31,493 nucleotides of DNA from an uncultured Chloroflexota bacterium. GTDB lineage: Bacteria; Chloroflexota; Anaerolineae; Anaerolineales; Anaerolineaceae. The DNA is taken from contig CADBKS010000006.1 of NCBI GenBank assembly GCA_902795255.1, positions 1-31,493 of the forward strand, read 5' to 3'. The notes beneath the pieces were generated by a model. It was given only the letters and a program-made list of their open reading frames with translations. It did not search any database and had not been told where the DNA came from. Each line of letters begins with the position of its first letter. The stretch's first letter is position 1. The translations under genes were made by a program, and so were the position numbers. Positions 16,859-24,991 of this stretch are shown one piece after another.

Positions 16859-18247
16859 ATGAGTTCACTCCTGGTAAAAAATATTACTTCACTGATAACC
16901 AATGACAAAACGCTCGGAGATATAAAAAACGGTGCTATTTATGTAGAAAACAATGAAATCAAACAGGTCGGCCGGACTGAGGACCTTCCTCAGACTGCCG
17001 ACGTTGTGATAGATGCTTCCGATAAAATGGTCTGTCCGGGGTTTGTCAATACCCATCACCACTTCTATCAAACCCTGACGCGCGCTGTTCCCGGTGCGAT
17101 GGACGAAAAGCTGTTTGACTGGCTCGTTAGGCTTTATCCGATCTGGGGTGAACTGGACTCTGAAGCGACTTATATCTCTTCAAAGATCGCGATGGCGGAA
17201 CTGATCCTGTCCGGCTGCACGACGACCAGTGACCACATGTATCTCTGGCCGAACGGCGCTTTGCTGGATGACCAGATCCGGGCGGCCAATGAGATCGGCA
17301 TGCGTTTCCATGCGGTTCGCGGGTCGATGACACTAGGCCGTTCTCAGGGCGGTCTTCCCCCGGATCACGTGGTTCAGACGCTGGATGAGATCCTTAAGGA
17401 CAGCCAGCGGGTGATCGAAAAGTTTCACGATAACAGCCGCTATGCGATGACGCGGGTCGTCCTTGCGCCATGTTCTCCTTTCTCTGTTGATCAGGAGATC
17501 CTTGTGCAATCGGCAAAGCTCGCAAGATCCTATAAAGGCGTACTGCTGCATTCGCACGTCGCGGAAACGAAGGATGAAGAGACCTTTACGCTCCAATACG
17601 CCGGACTGCGCCCTGCCCGTTATATGGAAAAGCTCGGATGGGTCGGCCCTGATGTCTGGTGGGCGCACTGCATCTGGCTGAGTCCTGATGAGGTGCAGAT
17701 GATGGCGGAGACCGGTACGGGCGTAGCCCATTGCCCGTCCTCAAATATGCGGCTCGGTTCGGGAATTGCTCCGATCCGGGAAATGATCGACGCCGGTGTG
17801 AAGGTCGGCCTTGGTGTTGACGGTTCCGCAAGCAATGACAGTTCCCATATGATCGCCGAAGGTCGTATGGCAATGCTCCTGCAGCGTGTGGCAAAGGGCG
17901 CGGACGCGCTTTCGATCCGCGAAACACTGATGCTGGAGACGACCGGCGGGGCATCTGTCCTCGGACGTGATGACATCGGTATTCTGAAACCCGGTATGGC
18001 CGCTGACTTTATCGGGATCGATCTCAATACAGTGTCATTTGCGGGTGGAGCCTGCCATGATCCTGTGGCAGCGATGTTCCTCTGCACACCTCCGCAGGTC
18101 GATTTCTCCGTGATCAACGGGAAGAAGGTCGTGGAAGATGGCCGGCTGCTGACGGTCGATCTGGAAGAACTGATCCGGAAGCATAACGAGATCGCTGTGC
18201 GCATGGTCGGGAAGTATCCTGAACCGGAACGCTTCAAGCTGGTATGA
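16859..18247 (+). CDS. 8-oxoguanine deaminase-like amidohydrolase
   Basis: This 462-residue protein is an amidohydrolase-superfamily deaminase of the AtzB/TrzN/guanine-deaminase group. The metal site begins with THHHFYQTLTRA (His66-His68), followed by LLHSHVAET, WWAHCIWL and the aspartate in GLGVDGSASNDSSHM. The HHHFYQ and VDGSASNDSSH patterns match proteins assigned as 8-oxoguanine deaminase, which convert 8-oxoguanine to urate and are part of oxidised purine salvage or detoxification. Assignment to that substrate rather than another heterocyclic amine is by family resemblance only. It starts a two-gene operon with an alpha/beta hydrolase 13 bases downstream, and is divergent from the ABC operon. 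Confidence 0.75.
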   Translation: MSSLLVKNITSLITNDKTLGDIKNGAIYVENNEIKQVGRTEDLPQTADVVIDASDKMVCPGFVNTHHHFYQTLTRAVPGAMDEKLFDWLVRLYPIWGELDSEATYISSKIAMAELILSGCTTTSDHMYLWPNGALLDDQIRAANEIGMRFHAVRGSMTLGRSQGGLPPDHVVQTLDEILKDSQRVIEKFHDNSRYAMTRVVLAPCSPFSVDQEILVQSAKLARSYKGVLLHSHVAETKDEETFTLQYAGLRPARYMEKLGWVGPDVWWAHCIWLSPDEVQMMAETGTGVAHCPSSNMRLGSGIAPIREMIDAGVKVGLGVDGSASNDSSHMIAEGRMAMLLQRVAKGADALSIRETLMLETTGGASVLGRDDIGILKPGMAADFIGIDLNTVSFAGGACHDPVAAMFLCTPPQVDFSVINGKKVVEDGRLLTVDLEELIRKHNEIAVRMVGKYPEPERFKLV

Positions 18248-18260
18248 ACGGGGAACGATA

Positions 18261-19145
18261 ATGCGGATCCTGGAAGGTTATATGCCCTATGCAGGGCATC
18301 AGACTTATTACAGAGTCGTCGGCGAGCCATCTGCTGAAAAGAAGCCTCTGATCCTGATCCATGGCGGTCCGGGGTCTACTCATAACTATCTGGAGGTTCT
18401 GGATCAGACTGCGGAGGAAGACGGCCGGCAGTTCATCTATTATGATCAGATCGGCTGCGGGAACTCTTACCTGGACGGACATCCGGAATTGTGGTACTCG
18501 GAAACCTGGGTGCGGGAACTGATCGCTCTGAGGGAACATCTGGGACTGGATGAATGCCACCTTCTGGGACAGTCCTGGGGCGGAATGCTGATCCTGGATT
18601 ATATATGCAATTATGAGCATCAGGGTGTGAAGAGCCTGATCCTTTCCTCTACGCTGCCGTCCAGTGAGCTGTGGGGCAGGGAACAGGCGCGGATGATCAG
18701 AGAACTTCCGGCTGAGATGCAGGAGGCGATCCGGACTGCGGAAGAAACCGGAGATTATGAAAGTCCTGCTGCGAAAGCCGCTGAAGCGGAATATATGCTG
18801 CGTCACTGCGCGGGCAAAGTGACGGATGATGCTCCGGAATGTCTGAAACGGGCAAAAAAGAGCGGACATGAAGCTTATGTTACCGCGTGGGGGCCCAATG
18901 AATATACGCCGCTCGGTACGCTGAAGGATTTCAATGTGATCCCGCAGCTGGGGAACATCCGGGAACCGGCACTGGTGATCAGTGGCGGCAATGACCTTTC
19001 AACGCCCTACATTGCCAAAACGATGGCAGACGGGATCCCGAACGCAAGATGGGAGCTTTTTGAGTACTGCAGGCACATGTGTTATGTAGAGGATCTGCCG
19101 AAGTACAGCGCCTTGCTGAAAGAATGGCTCAACGCCAATGACTGA
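18261..19145 (+). CDS. Alpha/beta hydrolase, proline iminopeptidase family
   Basis: This 294-residue enzyme has the proline iminopeptidase (S33) pattern: oxyanion motif HGGPG at 34-38, nucleophile elbow GQSWGG with Ser105, and acid and base at Asp245 (SGGNDLSTP) and His272 (CRHMCYVED). Enzymes of this group cleave N-terminal proline or other residues from short peptides, and some act as amidases or esterases. No signal peptide is seen, so it acts in the cytoplasm. It follows the deaminase gene by 13 bases and ends at a strong terminator. A functional link between deaminase and peptidase is not obvious. Confidence 0.88.
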   Translation: MRILEGYMPYAGHQTYYRVVGEPSAEKKPLILIHGGPGSTHNYLEVLDQTAEEDGRQFIYYDQIGCGNSYLDGHPELWYSETWVRELIALREHLGLDECHLLGQSWGGMLILDYICNYEHQGVKSLILSSTLPSSELWGREQARMIRELPAEMQEAIRTAEETGDYESPAAKAAEAEYMLRHCAGKVTDDAPECLKRAKKSGHEAYVTAWGPNEYTPLGTLKDFNVIPQLGNIREPALVISGGNDLSTPYIAKTMADGIPNARWELFEYCRHMCYVEDLPKYSALLKEWLNAND

Positions 19146-19150
19146 GATAT

Positions 19151-19186
19151 AAAAAGGGGGGAATCATAAGTCCTCCCCTTTTTTTT
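19151..19186. terminator. Strong terminator between convergent genes
   Basis: A run of five A and six G (19151-19161) pairs with CCTCCCC plus eight T (19172-19186), with one G-T wobble and an 8- to 9-base loop. The A/T flanks make it usable on both strands. It overlaps the end of the minus-strand YolD-like gene. Confidence 0.9.
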
Positions 19187-19604
19187 CGTAAATCCCGATC
19201 TCCAGAAGATCGCTGAAAGGGATTTTTCGTTCATCCGTAAGAACAAGCTGCCGTTCAAATTCGTCAACTTTTCTGACCGTGGAGCTGAGAGTTTCAATGC
19301 TTCCGCCTTCCTTCTTCAGATCCGGCAGAAAATAGGTGATCCGCACCATCTGCTCCGGATCCGGATGGTTTTTCAGCCGGCGGAGTTTCCTCCCGATTCT
19401 TTGCTTTTCACTTTCATCCAGAATGGGACGTTCTTCTGTTTTTCGTGTGATCTCTTCGATCACTGCCGAATAACCGGTAAGGGCTGCAAACGGCATAAAC
19501 TGGGCCGCACGGGCCTGAACGGACATCCTTGTGTGCCGTTTTGGATCGGGATGCGGAAGATCCATGATGTCGTCATACTGATGGATACTTGACAAATCCG
19601 ACAC
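19164..19604 (-). CDS. YolD-like protein, partner of the Y-family polymerase
   Basis: This 146-residue protein carries the YolD-like core HTRMSVQARAAQFMPFAALTGY (residues about 24-45), a motif found in small proteins encoded next to UvrX/DinB-type polymerases in Bacillota. The rest is charged and predicted soluble. It starts 12 bases after the polymerase stop, so the two are co-transcribed. The function of YolD proteins is not settled; a UmuD-like accessory role in translesion synthesis has been suggested from gene context. The last bases overlap the bidirectional terminator. Confidence 0.85.
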   Translation of the reverse strand: MSDLSSIHQYDDIMDLPHPDPKRHTRMSVQARAAQFMPFAALTGYSAVIEEITRKTEERPILDESEKQRIGRKLRRLKNHPDPEQMVRITYFLPDLKKEGGSIETLSSTVRKVDEFERQLVLTDERKIPFSDLLEIGIYEKKGEDL

Positions 19605-19616
19605 TCCTTTGAACGG

Positions 19617-21143
19617 TCAGGACCGGTGGCCGCCGATCTGTTCGTTCCGTTCTTTATGCGTGGAACTTTCGAGAAGGCTCATGCCTTTGAAAACGGAATT
19701 TTTCCCGAATTTATGCTGGATCTCAATAACGGACTGCTGCAGCCGTTTCTCCTTCTCGAGAGAGGCTTTATCCTCTTCATCCGAATCTTCCGAATTGCCG
19801 GAGAAAGAAAAAAGATCCGGTTGGAGGACCGTTTCAGCCGACGGGACCTGCGCCTCCGGCAGCACATGATTGAAAATGACATAGATGTGGCGGGTCAGGA
19901 GCTTCCGGTCAAGGATCCTGTCTGCGAGATCCATAAATGCGGCAGTGATCAGTTTCCCGGAAGCCGTATATCCGCTGAGGTTCGCGGAACCATGGGCAGA
20001 TTTGGGAACGGTCCTGCCGTAGTAATCTTTTTTTACGGGACCGCTGTATTTTTCCGCGCGGTCTGATGCGGAAAGATTTTCAGCATCGTAACTGACATTC
20101 AGGACGATCTGATCGGTCTGCAGGCCCTCCCTGACAAGTTCCAGAACCAGATCTTCCGCCATTTCCCTGATGATCAGTTTGCTGTCCTCAAAGTTGTACG
20201 GACACTTCAGTACCTGTCCGGAACTGATGCTGGAGCTGTCGGACTTGTAGGATTTGATATCGGCGATCGTACATGGTTCCCATCCCCAGGCATGGTCGAT
20301 CAGCAGTTCCGCGTTCACACCGAACAGGTCATAAAGAAGTTCTTCCGTGTAATAATCCGGCTTCTTCCCCAGTGAGCATTTGGCAATGTCGCCCATCGTG
20401 TAAAGCCCTTTTTCTGCAAGCCGGTCTGCAGTACCGTGTCCGACGCGCCAGAAATCTGTGATCGGCCTGTGGTTCCACAGTTTTTGGCGATAGGACATCT
20501 CGTCAAGCTCGGCAATGCGGACCCCGTCGCTGTCGGGTTCCGCATGTTTCGCGACGATATCCATGGCGATCTTGGCAAGGTACAGGTTAGTGCCGATCCC
20601 CGCGGTGGCCGTGATCCCGGTCTTGCTGAATACCTCATGGATCAGTTTGACGGTCAGCTCGTGGGGAGTGAGCGAGTAGGTTTTCAGATAGCCGGTCAGG
20701 TCGATAAATACTTCATCGATCGAATAAACATGAATATCTTCCGGAGCGATATACTGCTGGTAAACGGCGTTGATCTCGCCGCTGACCCGCATATAATGGC
20801 TCATGCGGGGTACTGCGGTGATGTAGTCGATTCCAAGAGACGGATCTTTCAGAAGTTCGTTCAGGTTCCATGAAGTTCCTGTCAGTTTTCTGCCCGGCGC
20901 TTTGATTTGACGGTCCGCATTGAGTTTCCGGACACGGGAGACGACTTCAAACAGGCGTGGTCTGCCCGGGATCCCGAAGGTTTTCAGTGCCGGTGAGACC
21001 GCCAGACAGATCGTTTTTTCCGTTCTGGAGTCGTCGGCTACCACCAGATTGGTCGTGATCGGGTCCAGGCCGCGTTCAACACACTCTACGGACGCGTAGA
21101 ATGATTTCAGGTCAATGGCTGCATAAACCCGGTCAGCTGACAT
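19617..21143 (-). CDS. Y-family DNA polymerase (UvrX/DinB/ImpB-type)
   Basis: This 508-residue protein is an error-prone translesion polymerase. The palm carboxylates are visible as Asp11 (YAAIDLKSFYASVECVERG) and the Asp143-Glu144 pair (YSIDEVFIDLT). The helix-hairpin-helix region (ADRLAEKGLYTMGDIAKCSL) and the little-finger domain follow, with an acidic, low-complexity C-terminal stretch around residues 445-470. At 508 residues it is longer than UvrX-like enzymes of about 415. An AAAGGAG site precedes the start. It is paired with a YolD-like gene, a known Bacillota arrangement. No sliding-clamp motif could be confirmed by eye. Confidence 0.93.
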   Translation of the reverse strand: MSADRVYAAIDLKSFYASVECVERGLDPITTNLVVADDSRTEKTICLAVSPALKTFGIPGRPRLFEVVSRVRKLNADRQIKAPGRKLTGTSWNLNELLKDPSLGIDYITAVPRMSHYMRVSGEINAVYQQYIAPEDIHVYSIDEVFIDLTGYLKTYSLTPHELTVKLIHEVFSKTGITATAGIGTNLYLAKIAMDIVAKHAEPDSDGVRIAELDEMSYRQKLWNHRPITDFWRVGHGTADRLAEKGLYTMGDIAKCSLGKKPDYYTEELLYDLFGVNAELLIDHAWGWEPCTIADIKSYKSDSSSISSGQVLKCPYNFEDSKLIIREMAEDLVLELVREGLQTDQIVLNVSYDAENLSASDRAEKYSGPVKKDYYGRTVPKSAHGSANLSGYTASGKLITAAFMDLADRILDRKLLTRHIYVIFNHVLPEAQVPSAETVLQPDLFSFSGNSEDSDEEDKASLEKEKRLQQSVIEIQHKFGKNSVFKGMSLLESSTHKERNEQIGGHRS

Positions 21144-21165
21144 CCCGATCTCCTTTCAGATTAAG

Positions 21166-21191
21166 ATTATATATCCCGTTTCGTGGAAACG
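21166..21191 (-). promoter_or_regulatory. Polymerase promoter with a palindrome next to the -10
   Basis: On the minus strand a TATAAT -10 occupies 21166-21171, and a perfect inverted repeat CGTTTC-GTG-GAAACG covers 21177-21191, inside the spacer. The -35 is poor (TTACGT). A repressor bound to the repeat would block the promoter, as expected for a damage-inducible gene, but the repeat is not the Bacillota LexA box (GAAC-N4-GTTC). Confidence 0.5.
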
Positions 21192-21276
21192 TAATGCGGA
21201 AAAGCCATTCGGAGGCATCCATTGTTTCCGGATCCCGGACGGCAAAGCATTGCTGTATTCCGTATGCGTATATACA

Positions 21277-22194
21277 CTATGGCAGGCTTTTGCCGGAAGC
21301 GGTATACAATTCATACCACTCGTCATGGCTGAGCGTAATATCCGCTGCCGCGGAGATCTCTTTCATGCGTTCCGGCCGGACCGTTCCGACGATGGGCTGG
21401 ATCCCAGCGGGGTGCCGCAGGATCCATGCGATGGCGGCGGCTGATGGCGTGATGTTATGGCGGGCCGCGGTCTCTTCCAGCTTTTTGTTCAGATCCGGAT
21501 ATTTGCTGCTGCCGATGAAAGTTCCCTCAAAGAAGCCGTACTGGAAAGGCGACCATGCCTGGATCGTGATGTGGTGCAGGCGGCAGTATTCCAGCACCAT
21601 TCCGTCCCGGTTAACGGCAGCGGCGTTTTCCATGTTGACGTTGAGGCCGGCGTCGATCATGGTGGTGTTTGTGAGACTGAACTGGAGCTGATCAATGATC
21701 AGCGGGATATCCCCCAGTGCCTGCTGCAGCAGTTCGATCTGCAGCGGATGATGGTTGGAAACCCCGAAAGCTCTGACTTTCCCCTCGCGGTACAGTTTCG
21801 TAAAGGCTTCTGCGACTTCCTCCGGCTCCATCAGGGTGTCCGGCCGGTGCAGAAGGAAATAATCGATCCGGTCGGTCCCGAGACGCTTCAGGCTGCTTTC
21901 CGCGGATGCCAGAATGTGCGCCCGCGAAAAGTCATAGGATCCGTTCCGGATCCCGCACTTTGTCTGAATGAACATCCTGTTTCGGAGTCCGGGCTTGGAC
22001 CGGAGAAGTTCTCCGAACCGCTGTTCGCAAAGGCCTTCCCCGCCGTAAATATCCGCATGATCAAAAAAATCAATGCCGAGGTCCAGATCGGTTTTGACCA
22101 GACGGTCCAGATCGGCATCACTCAGTCCGCTGATCCGCATACAGCCCTGAGCAATACGGGAGACGGAATTTTCCCCTAAAATAAATGATTTCAT
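21277..22194 (-). CDS. Aldo/keto reductase, YdhF-like
   Basis: This 305-residue NAD(P)H-dependent oxidoreductase resembles the YdhF branch of the aldo/keto reductases. The tetrad is visible in DFFDHADIYGGEG (Asp, Tyr), FIQTKCGI (Lys) and YFLLHRPD (His). The C-terminal GWIP-type coenzyme loop reads RHPAGIQPIVGTVRPERMKEI. The open frame extends much further upstream, but the extension has no family similarity and overlaps the next gene. ATG 22194 gives the normal length and has an AGGATGG site. A -10 (TATAAT) lies at 22276-22281 on the minus strand. It is divergent from the metallo-hydrolase gene. Confidence 0.9.
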   Translation of the reverse strand: MKSFILGENSVSRIAQGCMRISGLSDADLDRLVKTDLDLGIDFFDHADIYGGEGLCEQRFGELLRSKPGLRNRMFIQTKCGIRNGSYDFSRAHILASAESSLKRLGTDRIDYFLLHRPDTLMEPEEVAEAFTKLYREGKVRAFGVSNHHPLQIELLQQALGDIPLIIDQLQFSLTNTTMIDAGLNVNMENAAAVNRDGMVLEYCRLHHITIQAWSPFQYGFFEGTFIGSSKYPDLNKKLEETAARHNITPSAAAIAWILRHPAGIQPIVGTVRPERMKEISAAADITLSHDEWYELYTASGKSLP

Positions 22195-22412
22195 AATTGC
22201 CATCCTGTTCGGGAGCCTGCTGTTTCCGCCGGGACCGGAAGCTGCCCGATCCGTTTCTGCTGCCCGGCAGTACTCATTATATCCTGACATCCGTACGAAA
22301 GACACGGGAATTTCCGTATCTGATCGGGCATGGGGTGGTAAGATATAGAAAAAGGACGGATTTACTGACGGAGAATTTTCCGCTGTATCCCGGGACCGGA
22401 GGTAAAACATTG

Positions 22413-23096
22413 ATGAAATTGAAGCGGATTTCAGAGCGGGTCTGGATCCTGCCGCATGAAGAGTATCGGGACAGACCTGCGCTGGGGTACATCCGCGGTG
22501 ACCGGTGGAGCATTGCGGTAGATGCCGGTCACTCTGCGGACCATACCGGACTGTTCTATCGGACCCTGGAAGAAGCGTCGCTTCCGCTGCCTGCGCTGAC
22601 GATCCTAACCCACTGGCACTGGGACCATACCTTCGGCATGCACTCGGTCCGCGGGCTGTGCATCGCAAATGAAAAAACAAACAGGAACCTTGAGGAGATC
22701 CGTGACAGGATCCGGAGCGAAGGCTCTGAGTTTTTCCTCGCCATGGATCAAACCATCCGGAATGAATATGCCGGGAACCGTCCCGTGATCGTCACACTCG
22801 CGGATCTCATTTTCAGCGGAGAACTGAATCTGAATGCCGGCAATTGTCCGGTCCGGATCTTTCAGACAGAGTCACCGCATACGGAAGATTCCTCTCTGGT
22901 CCATATCCCCGGGGAAAAAGTACTTTTCATGGGGGATGCAGCCTACGGGGCTTTCCCGACCTGGAAAAGCGATCCGCTGAAGTGCAGCAGTCTTGCCGGG
23001 ACTGTCCGGCAGATCGATGCTGATGTCTGCGTCGGCAGCCATCATGATCCGTGTTCAAGGGATGAACTGATACGGGATTTCCTGACGGAAGCCTGA
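22413..23096 (+). CDS. Metallo-beta-lactamase-fold hydrolase
   Basis: This 227-residue protein has the metal-binding signature THWHWDH (His67, His69, Asp71, His72) plus His156 (ESPHTED), Asp175 (MGDA) and His210 (GSHHDP), a complete binuclear zinc or iron site of the glyoxalase II/lactonase/phosphodiesterase superfamily. No signal peptide is visible, so it is likely cytoplasmic. The longer in-frame start at 22197 is rejected because a GGAGG site directly precedes ATG 22413 and the extra residues lack family character. Specific substrate is unknown; true beta-lactamase activity is unlikely. Confidence 0.87.
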   Translation: MKLKRISERVWILPHEEYRDRPALGYIRGDRWSIAVDAGHSADHTGLFYRTLEEASLPLPALTILTHWHWDHTFGMHSVRGLCIANEKTNRNLEEIRDRIRSEGSEFFLAMDQTIRNEYAGNRPVIVTLADLIFSGELNLNAGNCPVRIFQTESPHTEDSSLVHIPGEKVLFMGDAAYGAFPTWKSDPLKCSSLAGTVRQIDADVCVGSHHDPCSRDELIRDFLTEA

Positions 23097-23134
23097 AAGC
23101 GCCCAAAGCCTTCACCGAAATGCTTTTGAAAAAC

Positions 23135-23159
23135 AAAACGCTGCGGAAACAGCGTTTTT
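23135..23159. terminator. Bidirectional terminator between MBL hydrolase and PAP2 genes
   Basis: AAAACGCTG (23135-23143) pairs exactly with CAGCGTTTT (23150-23158) around a 6-base loop, with A and T runs on either side. It serves both convergent genes. Confidence 0.9.
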
Positions 23160-23188
23160 GTTGTTCGATAAGTTTTTTCTGTGTCCGG

Positions 23189-24112
23189 TTACAGCTTCAG
23201 CTTCCCTTTCCCGAAACACAGCGGGTAAACACCGAAGATCACAAATGCGCAGACGGCATAGCGTGCCGATCGGATCAGAAATGCGGCGGTGGAAACGGAG
23301 TCCAGAAGTTCTTTCGGGAAAGGCAGCTTGAGCACGGTTGAAAGGGCGATGAAGATGACGCCGCCGCCGATGACACGCACGAGAGAAAGCAGATAATTTT
23401 CCGCCGGCGGAAAGTTTACATGCTTTTGTTCAAACAGAAAGGCCAGCGCCGTTCCCGCGGTCAGACCGTATGCGGTGTAAAAATCCGCGCTTTTGCAGTA
23501 GAAAAATCCGGGAATACCGGTGGCAAGAAGGATCACAAGGATCCAAAACGGATCGGGAAGCTTCTTATAAAGGAGCTCGATCAGCAGCAGGACCAAATAT
23601 CCGAACGCCCAGCCGAAAAGCACATCGGTCGGATAGTGTACGCCGAGAAAAACTCTTGAGAGTCCGACCAGCAGAGGGAGCAGCAGGCAGATCACCTTCA
23701 GGACGCCGCCTTCCAGATACTGCCCGATGCTTGTATACAGGGCGGCCGTGTTGGATGCGTGGAGCGAGGGAAATGAGAAACCCTGGATGGCGGGATCATT
23801 AATATCCCCTTTTTCAACCGGACGGAGACAGTTAACGGTCTCGTGGTCAAGATACGGCCGCCGCCTCAGGGCAATATTCTTCAGCATCGGTCCCCACAGG
23901 GAAACCGCGAGCAGGCTGATCATGAGGCGTTTCCCGAAGTTTTTGTCGAATCCCCAGTAAAACAACCCGACGATCAGGATGATCGTGATCGCTTCCCCAA
24001 ACTGGGTGAAGAACGATGCGGCCCTGATCCCGAAAGCACCGGCATTCGTCTGGAGCCAGGCCATGAGCATGACTTCCCATTCAAAGAAAAAAGTGTTCCC
24101 CACAGCAGTCAT
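23189..24112 (-). CDS. PAP2-family membrane phosphatase
   Basis: This 307-residue membrane protein carries all three PAP2 motifs: Lys78-x6-Arg85-Pro86, Pro115-Ser-Leu-His118, and Ser152-Arg153-x5-His159-x3-Asp163. Motif 2 reads PSLH where many family members have PSGH. Eight or so hydrophobic segments are present. The family dephosphorylates undecaprenyl diphosphate, phosphatidylglycerol phosphate or phosphatidate at the membrane. The start at 24112 has a GGAG site six bases upstream. A short inverted repeat (ATGGT/ACCAT, 24141-24158) lies in the promoter area. It is a monocistronic gene closed by the shared terminator. Confidence 0.92.
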   Translation of the reverse strand: MTAVGNTFFFEWEVMLMAWLQTNAGAFGIRAASFFTQFGEAITIILIVGLFYWGFDKNFGKRLMISLLAVSLWGPMLKNIALRRRPYLDHETVNCLRPVEKGDINDPAIQGFSFPSLHASNTAALYTSIGQYLEGGVLKVICLLLPLLVGLSRVFLGVHYPTDVLFGWAFGYLVLLLIELLYKKLPDPFWILVILLATGIPGFFYCKSADFYTAYGLTAGTALAFLFEQKHVNFPPAENYLLSLVRVIGGGVIFIALSTVLKLPFPKELLDSVSTAAFLIRSARYAVCAFVIFGVYPLCFGKGKLKL

Positions 24113-24238
24113 AAGCTTCTCCGTTCCCGTTTTTATAAAGATGGTGTAATTCTACCATTCCTTATGCCCGTGCGGCATTTTATGAGAATAACAGGACCGT
24201 GATTCGGCGAATGCCTAACTTCCCGGGACGATGTGATC

Positions 24239-24964
24239 TTATTGCTCATTTTTGAAAATATCTTCAGTATGATTCAGCTCTGCCCAGCGTGCTGTAAGAA
24301 GCTTCGCATATAAAACCGGATCCAGACCATATGTTCCGAGTGAAAAACCGTCATTTACCTCGATCAGCAGGGTGCGTCCGTCATCTGTTACACCGAAATC
24401 CAGCGCACAGCCGGCAGGCATGCTCGAATAAGCCCGGACCGCTGCATCAATGACTTTTCGGTCACATTCTGCGTCAGGATCCCCGTAATAGAAGCGGATA
24501 CCGATGATTTTTCCATACCGCAGAAAACATCTCCACTCGGATATGAAATGAACGACATCGCTGCAGTAAATTTCTGTTTCAGGATCCAGCTGCTGATACT
24601 CTCCGAGATCCGACATGGTATTCACAACGATACCGGGGGCTGTTTTCTCTTCGACCGGTTTGATAAAGACCGGAAGGATCTCTTCACGGATGTCTTTCAG
24701 CCTTATCTGACGGATATTCCTTCCCCGGAACCCGGTCAGTTCCTCAGGGTAATCATGATGCCCGGATTCAATTCCCCGCTCATTCAATGCGTTCCAGATC
24801 ATGATCGTACCGCCGACGACCACGTCTTCAGGGTTCCTCGTGTCAAATTCTTCATTGGTTGTAAAAAGAACGGTTTCAATTCCCAGTTTCCGAAACCCGT
24901 CACGGGCTGCGCGGCAGTCATCGTTATAAGGCATGCCCCGAAATGCATGAATATACGCTTTCAT
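24239..24964 (-). CDS. ATP-grasp protein, R2K-like, gene 2 of a tandem pair
   Basis: This 241-residue protein looks like a compact ATP-grasp ligase of the R2K group (formerly DUF4343). Visible landmarks are FIKPVEEK (about 100-107, nucleotide lysine), ISEWRCFLRYGK (141-152), and the metal-binding end ALDFGVTDDGRTLLIEVNDG (187-206) followed by SLGTYGLDP. ATP-grasp enzymes activate a carboxylate as an acyl-phosphate and join it to an amine or thiol. The upstream neighbour is a second R2K-like protein that ends with the same D-x5-D-G-x4-IE-x2-DG-x-S pattern. A GCAGGAG site precedes the start, 27 bases after that gene. Substrate is unknown; peptide or protein modification is only a family-level guess. 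Confidence 0.8.
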   Translation of the reverse strand: MKAYIHAFRGMPYNDDCRAARDGFRKLGIETVLFTTNEEFDTRNPEDVVVGGTIMIWNALNERGIESGHHDYPEELTGFRGRNIRQIRLKDIREEILPVFIKPVEEKTAPGIVVNTMSDLGEYQQLDPETEIYCSDVVHFISEWRCFLRYGKIIGIRFYYGDPDAECDRKVIDAAVRAYSSMPAGCALDFGVTDDGRTLLIEVNDGFSLGTYGLDPVLYAKLLTARWAELNHTEDIFKNEQ

Positions 24965-24991
24965 TTTTATCTCCTGCGGATAAAATATATT

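Noticed and set aside
21144..21276. LexA box upstream of the Y-family polymerase
   Set aside because: The palindrome found there (CGTTTC/GAAACG) does not match the Bacillota LexA consensus.
22195..22680. Long N-terminal extension of the aldo/keto reductase frame
   Set aside because: It has no family similarity, overlaps the start of the divergent metallo-hydrolase gene, and the internal ATG at 22194 has a ribosome binding site and gives the normal length.
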